Positions 31,043-50,832 of a stretch of 64,000 nucleotides of DNA are shown piece by piece. This stretch comes from Eulemur rufifrons (taxonomy: Eukaryota; Chordata; Mammalia; Primates; Lemuridae). The position numbers were made by a program, and so were the translations under genes. The notes beneath the pieces are model-generated. The model saw nothing but the letters and a program-made list of their open reading frames with translations. It was not told the DNA's origin and made no database searches. The stretch covers positions 15,800,193-15,864,192 of the forward strand of contig NC_091012.1 of assembly GCF_041146395.1 (NCBI RefSeq), in the 5' to 3' direction. Position 1 is the first letter of the stretch. Each line of letters opens with the position of its first letter.

Positions 31043-31492
31043 TTAGATTTGGTGCAAAAATAATTGTGGGTTTGGACTATGAATTTTAAATCATTATAAC
31101 ACATTTATTGATCAAAATAGTAACCATTACAATCAACGTGTTTTTGTCAGTGAGGAATAAGTTTGTTTTTTCCTGTAGTGTAAAAAGCCATGCTTTGGGA
31201 TTCCACAAACTCTTGGAAAGTATTTTCTGCATCCCGCTGGTTGTGGAAGCATTTTCCCTGCAAACAGTTGTTGAGAGGCTTGAAGAGGTGGTAGTCGATT
31301 GGCAAGAAGTTAGGTGAATATGGCAGATGAGACAAAACTTCATAGCCCACTTAATTCAAACTTTTTGAAGTGTTGGTTGTGCGATGTGTGGTCAGGTGTT
31401 GTCATGGAGAAGAATTGGGCCCTTTCTGTTGGCCAGTGCTGGCTGCAGGCATTGCAGTTTTTTGTGCCTCAACTTGAATCTGACTTATTTAT
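31043..31492 (-). mobile_element. Mariner DNA transposon fragment (Hsmar2-like), 3' part
   Basis: Minus-strand transposase C-terminus: LLHDN-type motif, then LSHLPYSPNFLPIDYHLFK and KCFHNQ..AENTFQEFVES, ending in WQKCVDCNGSYFDQ-like sequence in shifted frames. A terminal inverted repeat-like end, ttagatttggtgcaaaaataattgtggg, lies at 31043-31070. The 5' half of the transposase and the other end are missing. The last Asp of the DD34D triad (SPD) is Asn here. Inactive fossil of the Tc1/mariner superfamily. Confidence 0.85.
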
Positions 31493-31612
31493 AGCTTAAA
31501 ACATTTTCCATAATTCCATATTTGCCTCCCATGATTCCACTGGAATCCTTCTCAATACTAATATTTCATGACCCTTGCCCTGTCCATCACTGCCCAGGTC
31601 ATCTCCACTTAC

Positions 31613-31958
31613 TTTTTTTTTAAATTTTTTTTAAATTTTTTTGAGACAGAGTCTTGCTTTATTGCCTGGGCTAGAATCAGTGCTGTGGTGTCAGCCTAGC
31701 TCACAGCAACCTCAAATTCCTGGGCTCAAGCAATCTTCCTGCCTCAGCCTCCCCAGGAGCAGGGACTATAGGCAAAAGCCACCACACCCGGCTAATTTTT
31801 TGTTTCTATTTTTAGTTGCCTGGCTAATTTTTTCTACTTTTAGTAGAGACAGGGTCTTGCTCTTGCTCAGGCTGGCCTTGAACTCCTGATCTCAAGGAAT
31901 CCTCCCACCTTGGCCTCCCAGAGTGCTAGGATTACAGCTGTGAGCCACGTGCCCAGAC
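31613..31958 (-). mobile_element. Alu SINE, minus orientation
   Basis: Begins with a T-rich tail and ttgagacagagtcttgctt, contains both arms (ggctcaagcaatcttcctgcc; ggcctcccagagtgctagg) and ends at gtgagccacgtgcccag. Target-site duplication tccacttact / tccatttact at 31603-31612 and 31959-31968. Moderately diverged. Confidence 0.95.
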
Positions 31959-31969
31959 TCCATTTACTT

Positions 31970-34949
<2,980 letters not shown>

Positions 34950-35464
34950 AAGAATTCTGCCTACTTGCTATTTGCTTGAAAGAAGTATTTTCTTACTAGT
35001 TTGACCTAATCCCTTAAGGAAATTTTTTAATTGTTTCACAGAATAAAATAAGTCTGTGACATTGCATTGAGACTCTAACCACAAAGTAATTACTGGTGAG
35101 TAATGTATGTTCTTAATCTGGGGAAGAGAACAAAGTTTCTCTTCGCAGCTTCTCCAAGTCAGGGTCTGATTAATGCTTGAAACAAATTTTCTATGTAGCC
35201 ATTTTTAAGAATGTCTTCAGATGAAAAACGTACCATTCTTATGTTGTCTTAAAAGCTCAATTATATTGTGCTTTATATAAAACGTGGCATGTCCATGCCA
35301 TCACCTGCAAAGCCTCTGGGAACAAAGCCTTGAACATCCAGTGACAGGAATATGCCCAAGGATCACTTCAGACAGAAAAATGTTTGTCAGAGTACAGGTG
35401 ATAGGGGACCCAATTAAAACACAAGTGGGGTTGAACACACAGAAATACATTTACCTTTGCATGA

Positions 35465-35625
35465 GCGTAAATGATTCATTTTGAGTCAATTTTGTACAGG
35501 TTTGTGCTAGGAGTCCAGCTTCATTCTTTCTGCATGGTTGATATCCAGTTTTTCTAGCACTATTTGTTGACAACTCTTCCCCTCTCCCACTGAAATGCAT
35601 CTACACCCTTGTTCACAATCAATTG
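35465..35625 (-). mobile_element. Old L1 (L1M-like) antisense fragment, part 1 of a split element
   Basis: Reads in reverse as L1 ORF2 3' sequence (gtccagcttcattctttctgcatg ... gatatccagtttttctagcac). It stops at aatcaattg (35617-35625). The following L1 sequence resumes at 37385 after the MSANTD3 copy. Confidence 0.75.
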
Positions 35626-37384
35626 TTAGCTCAGACTCCCTAGCAGACCCCCTGTGACCCTTGCTCTGGTGGCAGGATGTTGCTGCTGCCTCTTTGCGCC
35701 GCAGTGGGACTCACATAGCTAGTGTCCAGACGGAATATAGTGAAAAATACAAAAGGACAAAATTATAAAACCTGCCAAATACCTCTCTGAATTGGAAAAG
35801 AGCCTCTTGCTTGCTTTAGTAGAAAATTCTGAATATGTGCTGGAACGTAAGAAAAGTGATGCGATATAGGAAATACTGCCCTCAAGCGACGCACCTGGCC
35901 AGCGCTTGCCAAGCATGCAACTCTTAGCTGAATGCAAGGAGCGTACCACAGCGGTTTTCCACACAGCTGAAGTGCTGGAGAACTTCAAGCCTGGCACCAA
36001 AACAATTACAGGCTGTGAAAGGAAACAGAAAGTGAAGTGCAGTGTCAGCCCACTTCTGAGTACCCACATCCTGGGGAAGGAGAAGATTGCCAACAGGATG
36101 CCCTTGAGCAGCTCTACTTCCTGCAGAGTCAGGGATGGGGGGAGGAAGAGGCCGAATACCGCCCCATGGTGCAGCCCAGAATCATTTGCTGCTGCTTTTT
36201 TTTTTTTTTTTTAATTTCATCTTGTTATGGGGGACACAATTGCAGGTTACATACGTTGCTCCTGTACCGCCTTTCCCCCCAAGTCAGAGCTCCAGGCGTG
36301 TCTGTTCCCCAGGTCGTGCGCATTGCACCCATCATGTAGGTATATATCCCTCCCTTCCCCACTCCCCCCTTCCCGAGTCAGCACCTTCAAGTGTTACCAC
36401 TCCCCAAACGGTGCGCAATGCACTCATTGTGTAGGCATACACCCATCCCCTCCCCCACCCCCCACCTTAGTCTGATATCGACTGCAAACTAGTGCAACCC
36501 CTGTGGAAAGCATTATGGAGGTATCTTAAAAAGATTCAAGTAGACCTGCCATTTGACCCAGCAATCCCATTACTGGGCATATACCCAAAGGAAAAAAGGT
36601 CATTCTTTAACAAAGACACATGTACCCGAATGTTTATAGCAGCACAATTCACAATAGCAAAGATGTGGAAACAACCCATTTGCTGCTTCTTATAGAGAAC
36701 TGTGCAACGACGAGAAAGAGTTCCTTGCTTCCCAGTATGTGAGGGGACTGCTCCACCTGTTATTCAGCTGTCAGAATAACTTCCAATAAAAACTACAGGA
36801 GCAAAATCTCCCAGGAAGGTGCTTTTAAAAAGATGCATGAGGAAGAACCCCATCAACCAATTTCCATCTTAAAACTGATACAAATGAATGAGGTGCAGGT
36901 GGCCAAAATACAGCAGGTAGACCCAGAGTGTGAGATGGCAGAGGAGGCACACAGGATAAAAAATAGAAGTTCTTAATAAAAAGATACATTGGGAAAGGAA
37001 ACGATGAACTTTTACAGGGGAATGATAGCCTGTTTCCTCATTTAACCAGCTCTTTCCCAATTCACTCTAAGACTTTGGAGGTGCCTCTTTTGTAAGTAAC
37101 CTGTTGGCAAAGAAACTCTGGAACATGAACTAGCAGTCAGTAACCTGGAACAGAGCTACAGCTAGGAAAATTAGAGTGGTGTAGTCTCTTATTTAAGAAT
37201 ACATTCACGGAAACACCTGCACCCTATGTACCCCTTAAATGGTAAAGAAGCTCTTAGTCTTCTGAAAATTATCAACGAGCATTATTATTCTGAAAGTAAT
37301 GTTTCTTAGTTAGAATTCATACAGGAACCACGTGTGAGTATTTTTGTATTTTTTTAATCAAATGCAAGTGTGACTATAAAAAAA
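35626..37384 (+). pseudogene. MSANTD3P: MSANTD3 processed pseudogene, split by an L1
   Basis: Retrocopy of MSANTD3 (Myb/SANT-like DNA-binding domain protein 3). In different frames one can read [19 protein letters not shown] (start of the Myb/SANT-like domain, about 35768), [63 protein letters not shown] and [18 protein letters not shown], in the order of the parent. Many stops and frameshifts occur. The A-rich end (37378-37386) and the 9-bp repeat aatcaattg at 35617-35625 and 37385-37393 prove retrotransposition into an old L1. A young L1 interrupts it at 36194-36676. Confidence 0.88.
36194..36676 (-). mobile_element. Young L1 3' end with 5' inversion and a duplicated 3'UTR segment
   Basis: A T-run (36196-36212) and L1 3'UTR lie on the minus strand to about 36478, then ORF2 end sequence in plus orientation (36481-36676). 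The target-site duplication catttgctgct is at 36183-36193 and 36677-36687. The 3'UTR segment starting agtcag occurs twice in tandem (about 36282-36375 and 36376-36468). Confidence 0.9.
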
Positions 37385-38272
37385 AATCAATTGACAATAA
37401 TTATGTGGGTTTATTTGTGGACTCTCAGTTGTATTCCGTATATTTACTTTTCTACTCATTTGCCATTACCACAGTTTTGATTCTGCAGTTTTGTAATATA
37501 TTTTAAAACTGGAAAGAGTGAGTTCTCATACATTTTTCTATTTTTCATATTTTTTTTTTTTTTTTGGCTATTAGGTGGACAATTCCATATGTATTTGAGA
37601 ATATACTTTCCCGCTTCTGAAAAGACAGGCACTTTTTAAAATAGGGAATACATTGACTATATAGATCACTTTGTAGAGTATTGCCATCTTAATAATATGA
37701 ATTTTTTAATCCATGAACACTGGGCGCAATTTCATTTATTAGGCTGTTCTTTAAGTTTTAGAAACATTTGTAATTTTCAGCATTCAATTATTTCACCTCC
37801 TTGATTAAAATTATTCCATAGTTCAAGAGTATTTTCCATTCTGTGGAATTCATTTTTTAATTTTTACTTCAGGTTGATTATTGCTGGTATATAGAAACAT
37901 CATGGATCTTTGTATGTTAATTTTGTGTCCTCCAATTCTACTGAATTGTTCATTAGCTCTGATAAATTTTTATGGATTATTTGAGTTTTTCTAAAGCCAG
38001 TATCATGCCATATGTAAATAGCAAGAATTTTACCTTTTCTTTCTCAATTTGAATGGGTTTTATTATTTTTCCTGCCTAATTTCTCTGATTATGTCTTCTA
38101 GTGCAATGTTGAATAAAGTGGAGAAAAGTGAGCATCCTTCTCTTGTTCCTAATCTTAGGTGGTGTGGAGAAAGTTTAGCCTTTACCCATTGACTTGTTAA
38201 TTTTTTTTTAATAAATGCTCTTTTTCCAATTTCTAGTTTGTTGACTGCTTTGATCAAAAATGTTTCTTTTGT
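37385..38272 (-). mobile_element. Old L1 antisense fragment, part 2
   Basis: Continues the reverse ORF2 reading from the point interrupted at 35625 (gtgggtttatttgtggactctcag, then cattgactatatagatcactttg). Decayed. Interrupted again at 38272 by a young L1. Confidence 0.75.
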
Positions 38273-38641
38273 ATACCATGGAGTACTACTCAGAGATAAA
38301 AAACAATGGTGATATAGCACTTCTTGTATTTTCCTGGATAGAGTTGGAACCCATTCTACTAAGTGAAGTATTCCAAGAATGGAAAAATAAGCACCACATG
38401 TACTCACCATCAAATTGGTTTCACTGATCATCATCTAAGCGCACATCCAGGAATAACATCGATCCGGTGTCGGGCAGATGTGGGTGGGGGAGGGGATGGA
38501 TGTATACAAACATAATAAGTGCGATGCGCACTGTCTAGGGGATGGACACCTTTGAAGCTCTGACTTGGGGGGCGGGCAAGGGCAATATACATAACCTAAA
38601 CTTTTCTACCCCCACAATATGCTGAAATAATAATAATAATA
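38273..38641 (+). mobile_element. Young L1 3' end
   Basis: Starts at gtataccatggagtactactcag, goes through the G-rich 3'UTR and ends in gctgaaataataataataataaaa. A short TA/CA-rich repeat follows. Inserted in the old antisense L1. Confidence 0.88.
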
Positions 38642-38756
38642 AAAGTGTATACATACACACACATATACGTACACCTCTTCATATAACAGAATGGATTCAA
38701 AGTAGATTTGCCAGCTGTCAATAAAAAAAAAAGAAAAAGGTGGGGTTTTTTTTGTT

Positions 38757-38940
38757 TTCTTTTTTTTTTTTTAATTTTTAGAGAGTTCTCACTATGTTGC
38801 CCTGGCTGGAGTGCAGTGGCTTCACAGGCACAAGGTAGAGAGGACTTCAGCCTTCAACTCCTCTAGACCCAAGTAATCCTCCTGCCTCAGCCACCTGAGT
38901 AGCAGGGACTACAGGTATGTGCAACCATACTGGATAAGAG
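38757..38940 (-). mobile_element. Free Alu monomer (FLAM-like, 7SL-derived)
   Basis: On the minus strand it has the 7SL 5' part (cctgtagtccctgctactcagg, gaggcaggaggattacttggg) joined to the 7SL 3' part (gtgcctgtgaagccactgcactccagccagggcaacatag). The arrangement is a monomer and not the Alu dimer. A T-rich stretch marks its tail. Confidence 0.75.
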
Positions 38941-40935
38941 ATTTTGTTGTTATTTAAACGTTTTTTCTGCATTTGCTGATTTGCTGCGTGTGTTTTCCTC
39001 CTCAATTCTATTATTGTGTTATTAAATTAATTGATTTTCTTATATTGAATTAATCTTGCATACCTGAAATAATTCCACTTGCTTTTTGTGTATTATCCTT
39101 TAAATATACTGTTTGATTCAATTAGCTAGTATTTTGTTCAGGCTCTTTTGCATCTATGACCATAGGGAATATTGATCTCTAATTTTCTTTTGGTGTCTTT
39201 ATCTGTATTTCAGATCAGGGCAATTCTGGATCCACATAATATATTTGGAAGTGACCTTACCTCTTCTATTTTTTATAACAGTCTGAGGAGGATTTTTAAA
39301 AATTCTGAAATATTTGGTAGACTTAACCAGGAAAGCCATCTGGTACTGTTTTTCTTTGTTGGGAGTTGCTTTAATATATTTGATTGATTTCTTTTTCGGA
39401 TTCAGCCTCTTTATATTTTATAGGTTTGTTCTTATTTTCTGTTTCTTCATCAGTCACTTTCAGTAATGTATGTGTTTATAGAAGTTTGTTCATTTCATTC
39501 AGGTTATCTCTTTGTGCAACTGCTGATAACATTCTTCTATAATCCATTTTATTTCTGTAAGGTATTTATTAGTGTCTCCACTTTCATTTACGATTGTAAA
39601 TATTCATATCCTCTCTTCTATATTCTTGGTCAGTGTACCTACATATTTATCAATTTTCTTAATCCTATGGGAGAACTAACTTTTAGTTTTGTTTATTTTC
39701 TCTAATGTTTTTCTCCTCTCAATTTTATTTGTCTTCACTGTAATATTTATTAGTCCTTTGTTCTATTAGGCTTGGGTGTCATTTGCCTTTATTTTTCTAA
39801 GTCCTTCTATTGTAATATAGGGTTATTCAAGACATTTCTTCTTGTTTCATATAGGCATTCACTGCTTTAACCATCCCTCTAAGCACTGCATTCACTGAAT
39901 CTATGTTCTGTTATATTGTGTTTTCATTTTTATGTCCCTCTCAGTATTTTCCCATTTCTTCTGTATTATCTTCTTTGTTTCATTGATTGCTTATCACTGT
40001 GATGTTTAATTTCCTATTTACGAAGTTTGCATTTTTCCTTCTGTTTTTGATGTCTGGCTTCATTCTATTGTGATCAGAGAAGATACTTGTTATAACTTCC
40101 ATCTTTTTACATTTCTTGTCACTTATTTTCTGCTCTAATAAGTGGTCTAACCTGGAGAATTTCCATCTGGGCTTGATAGAAATGTGCATTATGCTCTGTG
40201 GAGGAATTTCTTTATGTCTGCTCTATTTGGCTGGTTTATAGCACTTTTCAAATCTTCCTTTCCTTACTGATCTTCTGTCCAGATCATCTGTCCATTAAAG
40301 AAAATGTCGTATTAAAGTTTCCAACCTGTATTGTAGAATGATTTCTCCTCTCCATTTTGTCAGTACTTGTCTCATATATTTTGGTGTTCTGTTGCTTGGT
40401 GCATAAATGTTTGTAATTGTATCTTTTTGATGAATCAATTGTTTTTTAATAAATAATGGCCTGTATCTTTTATAAAAGGTTTTGGCTTAGAGTTTGTTTT
40501 GTCTGATAATAACATAACACCTAATGTTGCATGGAATATGTTTTTCTATCCTTTCACTTTCAACATGTATACATATATATATCTTTGAATAAAAATATAG
40601 CTTTTGTAGATAAAACATACTTGGATCATTTTGTTGTTTGTTGTTTAAAATACATTCCTCCAGTTTCTTCCTTTTCATTGTAGCGTTTCATATGTTTACA
40701 CTTAATTAATTACTGATGAGGAGGAACTTATCTATGCTATTTTACTATTTGTTTCCCGTGTACCTCTTACCTTTTTTTTCTTTATTCCCTCCATCAATTC
40801 CTTCTTTGCATTCCATAAAGTTTTGTAGGATACTATTTTGATTTCCTTCTTGTTGGCTTTTATTTGTATTCTGTTGAAATTTCTTAGTGGTTTATATGTG
40901 CTTGAATTTAACATTATAAATTTATTAAATCGAGA
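38941..40935 (-). mobile_element. Old L1 antisense fragment, part 3 (ORF2)
   Basis: Reverse-strand L1 ORF2, moving toward the endonuclease region. Near 40020-40190 the minus strand resembles the ORF2 endonuclease area. Low coding quality throughout. It ends where the FOXK2 copy begins. Confidence 0.7.
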
Positions 40936-45110
<4,175 letters not shown>

Positions 45111-45154
45111 CTAGTTATAAGCCAAAATTCAATAGTATAAGCTATTATATTTAC

Positions 45155-45640
45155 CTTGCAGTTTATTTCTCTGTTCGTCATATTACTTTGAGTTTCTGCC
45201 TAGTGTCCTTTCATTTCTGGCCAGAGGACTCCCTTCAGCATTCCTTGTAGGGCAGGTCTACTAGCAAACAACCTCCTAAGTTTTATCCATCTTTGAATAT
45301 CTCAATAGCTTTTTATCATTTATGAAAAAGGAAAGCTTTATTGGATATAAAATTATATATTGATATATATTTTTTCTTTCAGCACTTTACAAATGATATT
45401 CACTCCCTTCAGACCTTGTTTCTGATGAAAAATATGCTGTTAATCTCATTGAGAATAATTTGTATAGGATGATTCTCTTCTGTCTAGCTGCTTTCAAAAT
45501 TCTGACTTTCAACAATTTGATGATCATGTGCGTTGGTATGAATATGTGTTTATCCTCTTGGAGTTTCTTGAACTACTTGATGTACATATTTTCTTATTTA
45601 AAATATGATATTGTCTGTAATATATTAACAGCCTTAAAAC
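45155..45640 (-). mobile_element. Old L1 antisense fragment, part 4
   Basis: Reverse-strand old L1 sequence (ttccttgtagggcaggtctac ... tttctttcagcactttacaaatg ... tctgatgaaaaatatgctg). Order and orientation fit the next piece of the L1 split by the FOXK2 copy. Confidence 0.75.
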
Positions 45641-45844
45641 AATTAGCTTAAGTTCAAAGAAATTTGGCATTTCTAGTATTTTTGTTACTGATTTTCTAGG
45701 TAAATTATATTTAGGTAAAGAAAGTACACTCTAATCAATTTAAATCATTTGGAATTTTTTAAGGCTTACTCTGCCATTCATCATATGCTCAATTTTGGTG
45801 AAATTTCCATGTACATTCAAAAAGATTGGATTGTTCAAGGGTGC

Positions 45845-45975
45845 AATAAAAATATATATAATATATATTTATGTTTTATATTGATTAAATGTATTTAATA
45901 TATTAAAGTATACATGTATTTATGATAATATATTAAATATATTTTAATGTCTATTTAACAAGTATTTAATATACT
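45845..45975. repeat. AT-rich low-complexity tract
   Basis: Almost pure A/T with repeated tatatt, ttaaat and atttaata units. No gene. Confidence 0.7.
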
Positions 45976-45984
45976 TGTAGAAGT

Positions 45985-46290
45985 AGTAATAAAAAATCTT
46001 CCATCACAGAAAAGCCCAGAACCTGATGGCTTCACTGCTGAATTATAAAAAAGATTTTTAAAAATTAATACAATCCTACTGTAACTATTTCAAAAAATCA
46101 AGGAAGAAGAATACATTCAAACTCATCCTATGAGGCCAGTATTACCTGATACCAAAATTAGACAAAGACACCACAACAACAACGACAGGCCAATGTCTCT
46201 GATAAACATAGGTGCATTATTCTCAACAAAATATTAGCAAACTGAATTCAACACACGGAAAAGGTCATTCATCATGATGATGTTGAAAAC
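45985..46290 (+). mobile_element. Old L1 ORF2 fragment (sense)
   Basis: Typical ORF2 reverse transcriptase wording: cacagaaaagcccagaacctgatggcttcactgctgaatt, then ctcatcctatgaggccagtattacc and gacaggccaatgtctctgat. Orientation is opposite to the preceding L1. Confidence 0.85.
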
Positions 46291-46859
46291 AGCCCAGAGA
46301 TGTATTTTTTTTTCACTGAAGCTAACTCTCCTATCAATGCAGTCAATCCCATCCCACTTCTGCAGATCACTGTTCCAACAATTACCTCTCTTTGAAGACT
46401 TTCCCCCTCTCTGCCAGAGATTTTCCCCAAGATGAATGTGTCCCCTTTGTTCCCATCCCATTCCCCACAACTCTCGAGATGTTCCACTCATTTGCTCACA
46501 GAATCATGCTCTGGTGCCAGCTTCTCATCTCCTGTCTCTTCTTAACCCACTTCATCTGCCCCCTGTCACTGTCACTCTCCTGAGACTCCTCTTGCCAAGG
46601 TCCCTCGTGTCTTCACACTTCTAAAGAAGAGCTCTTTTTCCAAACACACAACTCCCCACGTCTGCCCTAATAATGGAAAGCGCATTGCCATTGACTAGTT
46701 GCTGGGGCAAATACCTACATGAGTTACCTTGCTCCAACCTGTGAGCAATTCCTCCATCAGGAGTCTCTCCGCTTTTCATTCTGAGCCACCATTTATCACT
46801 GCTCAGTTTTATCACCAGACTTTCTTCCTAACCCTCTTCTCTGCCTACATTCTGACTCC

Positions 46860-47640
46860 CAACTATGGTCTACTCTCCCCTGAGCAGTCAGCATAACCTC
46901 TTAAATTAAGGCACTGCACTCCCCTGCTCAAGATCTACCAAAAGTTACCATCAAACTGGATTAAAAACCAAACTTATTCCCATGCCCTGAAAACCACAAG
47001 GCCCTGTGAGCTACGGCAGGGCTTCCCAACCTATGGTGAATTGTATAATTATTTCATTATATATTACAATGTAATAATAACAGAAATAAAGTACACAATA
47101 AATGTAATGCATTTGAATCATCCCAATACCATCATGCTCCCACCCCCACAGTCCATGCAAAAATAGTCTTCCATGAAAATGGTCCCTGGTGCCAAAAAGT
47201 CTGGGGACCACTGAGCTACAGCCTTGCCCATGTAACCTCCTCTCCTCCTTCTTTCCCTGATTCCTCACTCTGACCCCACTGGCCACCTTGCGGTTTGTTC
47301 CTTGAACACACATGAAACACATTCCTGTCTCAGAGTCTTGGCACTCTTTCCACCGGGTGTAATGCCGGAGCTCCTTACCTTCCTCACTTTGGTCAGGTCA
47401 CTGTTCAAATGTGGCCTCTTGGGAGAGGCTCTTTCTGATGATTCTACCTAAAATACTGAGCACCTCCAATCACTGTATCTTGTTCCCTGCTTTGTCTTGG
47501 TATTTCCCACCACCTGGGATATTTGTATACCTGAAAAAATACTTAATGTCTTCCTCACTAGATCGTCAGCTCATAAAGGCAAGAACTTTGTTCCACGTGT
47601 GCTCTCCTCTACCCCATCACTTAGCAACTTCTTGGCAGCA
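46860..47640 (+). mobile_element. L2 LINE fragment, interrupted by a hAT element
   Basis: Pyrimidine-rich sequence with L2 phrases (actctgaccccactggccaccttgc, tcaaatgtggcctcttgggagaggc, tcactagatcgtcagctcataaaggcaag). It breaks at 47016 and resumes at 47214. Sequence upstream (46300-46860) and downstream to about 48200 has similar composition but could not be assigned. Confidence 0.7.
47017..47213 (-). mobile_element. Short hAT-type DNA transposon with 8-bp target duplication
   Basis: A 197-bp element with ends cagggcttcccaacc and ggggaccactg (inverted, imperfect). It is flanked by agctacgg (47009-47016) and agctacag (47214-47221), an 8-bp duplication as hAT elements make. The interior reads cattacatttattgtgtactttatttctgttattatta on the minus strand, a Charlie-group non-autonomous pattern. 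It lies inside an L2. Confidence 0.85.
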
Positions 47641-48604
47641 TTAGCATTATGACCATAGCCTCTCTTATCTTGTCTCCTTTTATCTTTTGTCTCCTAGTTT
47701 TCCTCCTCCCATTCTACCAGCCCCACTGGGGACTTGTCCCTTAAATTATGATAGTCCTTACAGATCTATGCTCTGTCCTTTTATTCTATAGACTTTCTCT
47801 ACATGTGAACAGCTACTCTTACTCTTCATTCCTTACCACTAGCTCAGATTCCTTCTCCAGTCCCATATATCTAAATGGTGACTACACAGGACCCCTCTGC
47901 TATTTCATAGGCACATCAAGCTTCCCTTGTTTGCAATGAACTTCCCCGTCTCCCAACCCATCTCTCCCTCCTGCATCGCTTATCTCTCCGCATGTGGAAG
48001 CACCACCCATGCTTCTCTCCAGCAGGTGCTAAGTGTCCCCAAATGGCTTGCAGCTTCATGAAAAGGCCTGTGTCTGATCCAGTGCCCACTGAGGGGTTTC
48101 TATTCAAGTGCACAGCAGAAGCCTCCTCTCCTAAACCCTTGCTGGATGCTACAGGAGTAGGCACTGACCTAAGTATTCTGTCCCTCTGGGTTATGCAGTT
48201 TGACTTCTCTTTACAGGTTTGCTGTGGGGAGGAGAAAAACAATCCCAAGTACTTGAATAGGATTTGTCATTCCAAATGATGAAGACTTAACACAGGAATT
48301 CTGCATAAATGATGCAACTGTCAGGACACAGCTATAGTTTACCAAGCTAACTAGCAAAGTGTTTGTCCAAGTTCTACTTGTACCATATTCCTGGGCAACT
48401 TCCTGAGAAGGCAAAAGAAGTCATCAGGAAAAGATTAACAACCATGATCCAAGGAACAAACACTTTAAGGAAGGAGTTCTCAGTCACAACACACATCGGA
48501 ATGCCTGGGGAATATAGTCTGTGACTCAGTTTATACCTACACTCTACTCAGTCTCTGCCTATGGAGCAGATGGTTTTATTACTGCTCCCCATCCCCGCAG
48601 CATG

Positions 48605-48632
48605 CTGTGTGTGCGTGTGTGTCTGTGCGCAC
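48605..48632. repeat. TG-rich simple repeat
   Basis: Short interrupted run of tgtgtgtgcgtgtgtgtctgtg. Confidence 0.6.
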
Positions 48633-48691
48633 TGCAGGTGCATTTGGGCAATGGGATGTTGGGGGAGAATCCAGAAATCTCTCTTGCTGTA

Positions 48692-49076
48692 ATTTTTATT
48701 TTTTTTATTTCAGCTTATTATGGGGGTACAAAAGCTCAGGTTATATATATTGCCCTTGCTCCCCCCCATCCCCCTGAGTCAGAGCTTCAAGTGTGTCCAT
48801 TCCCCAGACAGTGCACATCGCACTTATCATGTAGGCATACACCCATCCCCTCTCCCCACCCCCCACCTCTGTCCGATACCCAATTGGTGTTATTCCCAAA
48901 TGTGCACTTAGGTGATGATCAGGGAAACCAATTTACTGGTGAGTACATGTGGTGATTATTTTTCCATTCTTGGGATACTTCACTTAATAGAATGGGTTCC
49001 AACTCTCTCTAGGAAAACAAAAGGGATTCTATATCACCGTTATTTCTTATAGCTGAGTAATACTCCGTGGCATTTA
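48692..49076 (-). mobile_element. Young L1 3' end, minus orientation
   Basis: T-rich start, then cagcttattatgggggtacaaa and the reverse L1 3'UTR to ctgagtaatactccgtgg. Exact 10-bp target-site duplication tcttgctgta at 48682-48691 and 49077-49086. Confidence 0.95.
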
Positions 49077-49086
49077 TCTTGCTGTA

Positions 49087-49775
49087 CTTAATAGCAATTG
49101 TTTTGTGATGAGAAAAACAATGGCAATATCTTAAACCATAATGATTATTAAACTCGTACGCATGTATTTACTTTCCTTTGATAGATTTTTTTCTTAAAAT
49201 TCAGATGTTAATTTCAGGAATCTACTTTTATTTCTAAAGATGCTTTATAAATAAGAAATATCTTACAAAACCTATCAATGCACCTGGAGCTGTTAGCTTT
49301 GTGTCACTGAAAAAAATATGAACATATGTGTAAGTAAGTTTGGTTCAGGATCATCTCTGAAGTATTCCTCCAGAATATTTCCTCACAGAAAGAAGAAAAG
49401 ATGCAATATAAGAATCTATTGAAGAAAAAAATTTAAGTACTCTTAACACATCAGTTTTCACATTTCTGCCCTTGTATCTCTTAGAATGATTTCGGTTGGG
49501 TGACATGTCTTTTAGGCTTTTAAATATAAACACTGAGAACTTAAATACTATAATGGTTCATTGCTCATCACCATTCATTGGAAACTGGCATTAGACACGC
49601 CCAAGAAATTGGCATTGAGCATGCTCAGAAAATTTTTATGTTCCTTTCTACTTCCTCCTGACAGAACCTATGGAAATTTAAGGTATTTTTAGGCTCAAAG
49701 TCTTATATGATCATATGTCATGCTTATCTGCAATAAACTTTGAAAAAAACATTTTTAGTTTCCTGTAAACACCAG
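49087..49775. other. Unassigned sequence
   Basis: AT-rich, with no gene or repeat recognised. Confidence 0.4.
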
Positions 49776-49890
49776 GCTCTAAGCCTGCGCTGTCCAGTAC
49801 AATTGTCACTAGGCACATGTGTCTACTGAGCACACAAAAGTGGCTACTCTGTGCTGAGGAAATGAATTTTTAGTGTTCTTCATTTTAATA
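49776..49890 (+). mobile_element. hAT-type DNA transposon fragment
   Basis: Contains gcctgcgctgtccagtacaattgtcactaggcacatgtgtctactgagcac and aaatgaatttttag, matching a common mammalian Charlie-group element. Subfamily not assigned. Confidence 0.6.
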
Positions 49891-50832
49891 GATAAATTAT
49901 TTTCTAATTCTTTTTATAGACGTAATTCATGTCAGGACTAGTGATAAATATTTATATTGTTTGATGCTGTTGAAACTTATCTTTCAAAAAGATACATTTT
50001 CTTGAATTTAGATGGTACATTTACTCACTTAGCTCAATAATTAAAGGAACCTACAAGTCAGTTCTTACTCTAGCATATCCTTTTTACAGCACTCCTTTTA
50101 TAAGATGATTATGTACCGCATGAGTTGGGGAAGAAGACTTAAAGAATGATGATTTTGATTTCAGTATGGTATAAACACAACTCTAGGAGAGAAACATATA
50201 GCCTCAAAAAAGTAATACTGTGAGTGGCTGTGACTTCTCATGGAAAAGTATCTATCTGCATCTCTATAAATAACAATGTTCACTTACAAATTAATCTAGG
50301 AATTGTTAATATCTTAGTAAAATATCTGCTGGGAGTGAGGGGGAGTGGAGGGAGATGCCTAACCTTCAACAAAGCAAACAGCTTTACAACTTCTCCTCCT
50401 GGCTTCTGGCCTCCAGAGGGTTCCTGACCTCTTTTTACTCAGCACATCAAGTCCTGTTCTCTGGAGTCTTCTACAGTGACCTGCCAGAGTTGCCCTTAAG
50501 TATTGACCCTCCCTGACAGGTAATGGTAATAAACCAAATATAGTTTCACATCTCTAACCTTGCACTGGAACACCAAGAGCATTTTACAAAGCAGTAGTGT
50601 TGGGCAATAAAGTCTTTAGAACTTTATTGAATCTGAATATGAGATTCAGATATCCCAGGTTTTTCCTCACTTTAGTTCTATTATCATTTTATCATGGATT
50701 TCTTGTTTCTTTTAAGTAGTCTGAGTTAAAAACTTAAATGCTTTTTTTTTATTTTAAGAGAACCGTCTTTGATGAACTTTAAAAGTTCATAAAACTAATA
50801 TATGAGCATTATTTTAAAGCACTCACTTAAAC
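49891..50832. other. Unassigned sequence
   Basis: No supported gene or clear repeat. Confidence 0.35.

Noticed and set aside
35719..36093. 124-codon minus-strand frame
   Set aside because: It is antisense to the MSANTD3 pseudogene.
47392..48250. Possible gene in the pyrimidine-rich region with frames of 63-110 codons
   Set aside because: Part is L2, and the remaining frames have no domain or splice structure I can support.
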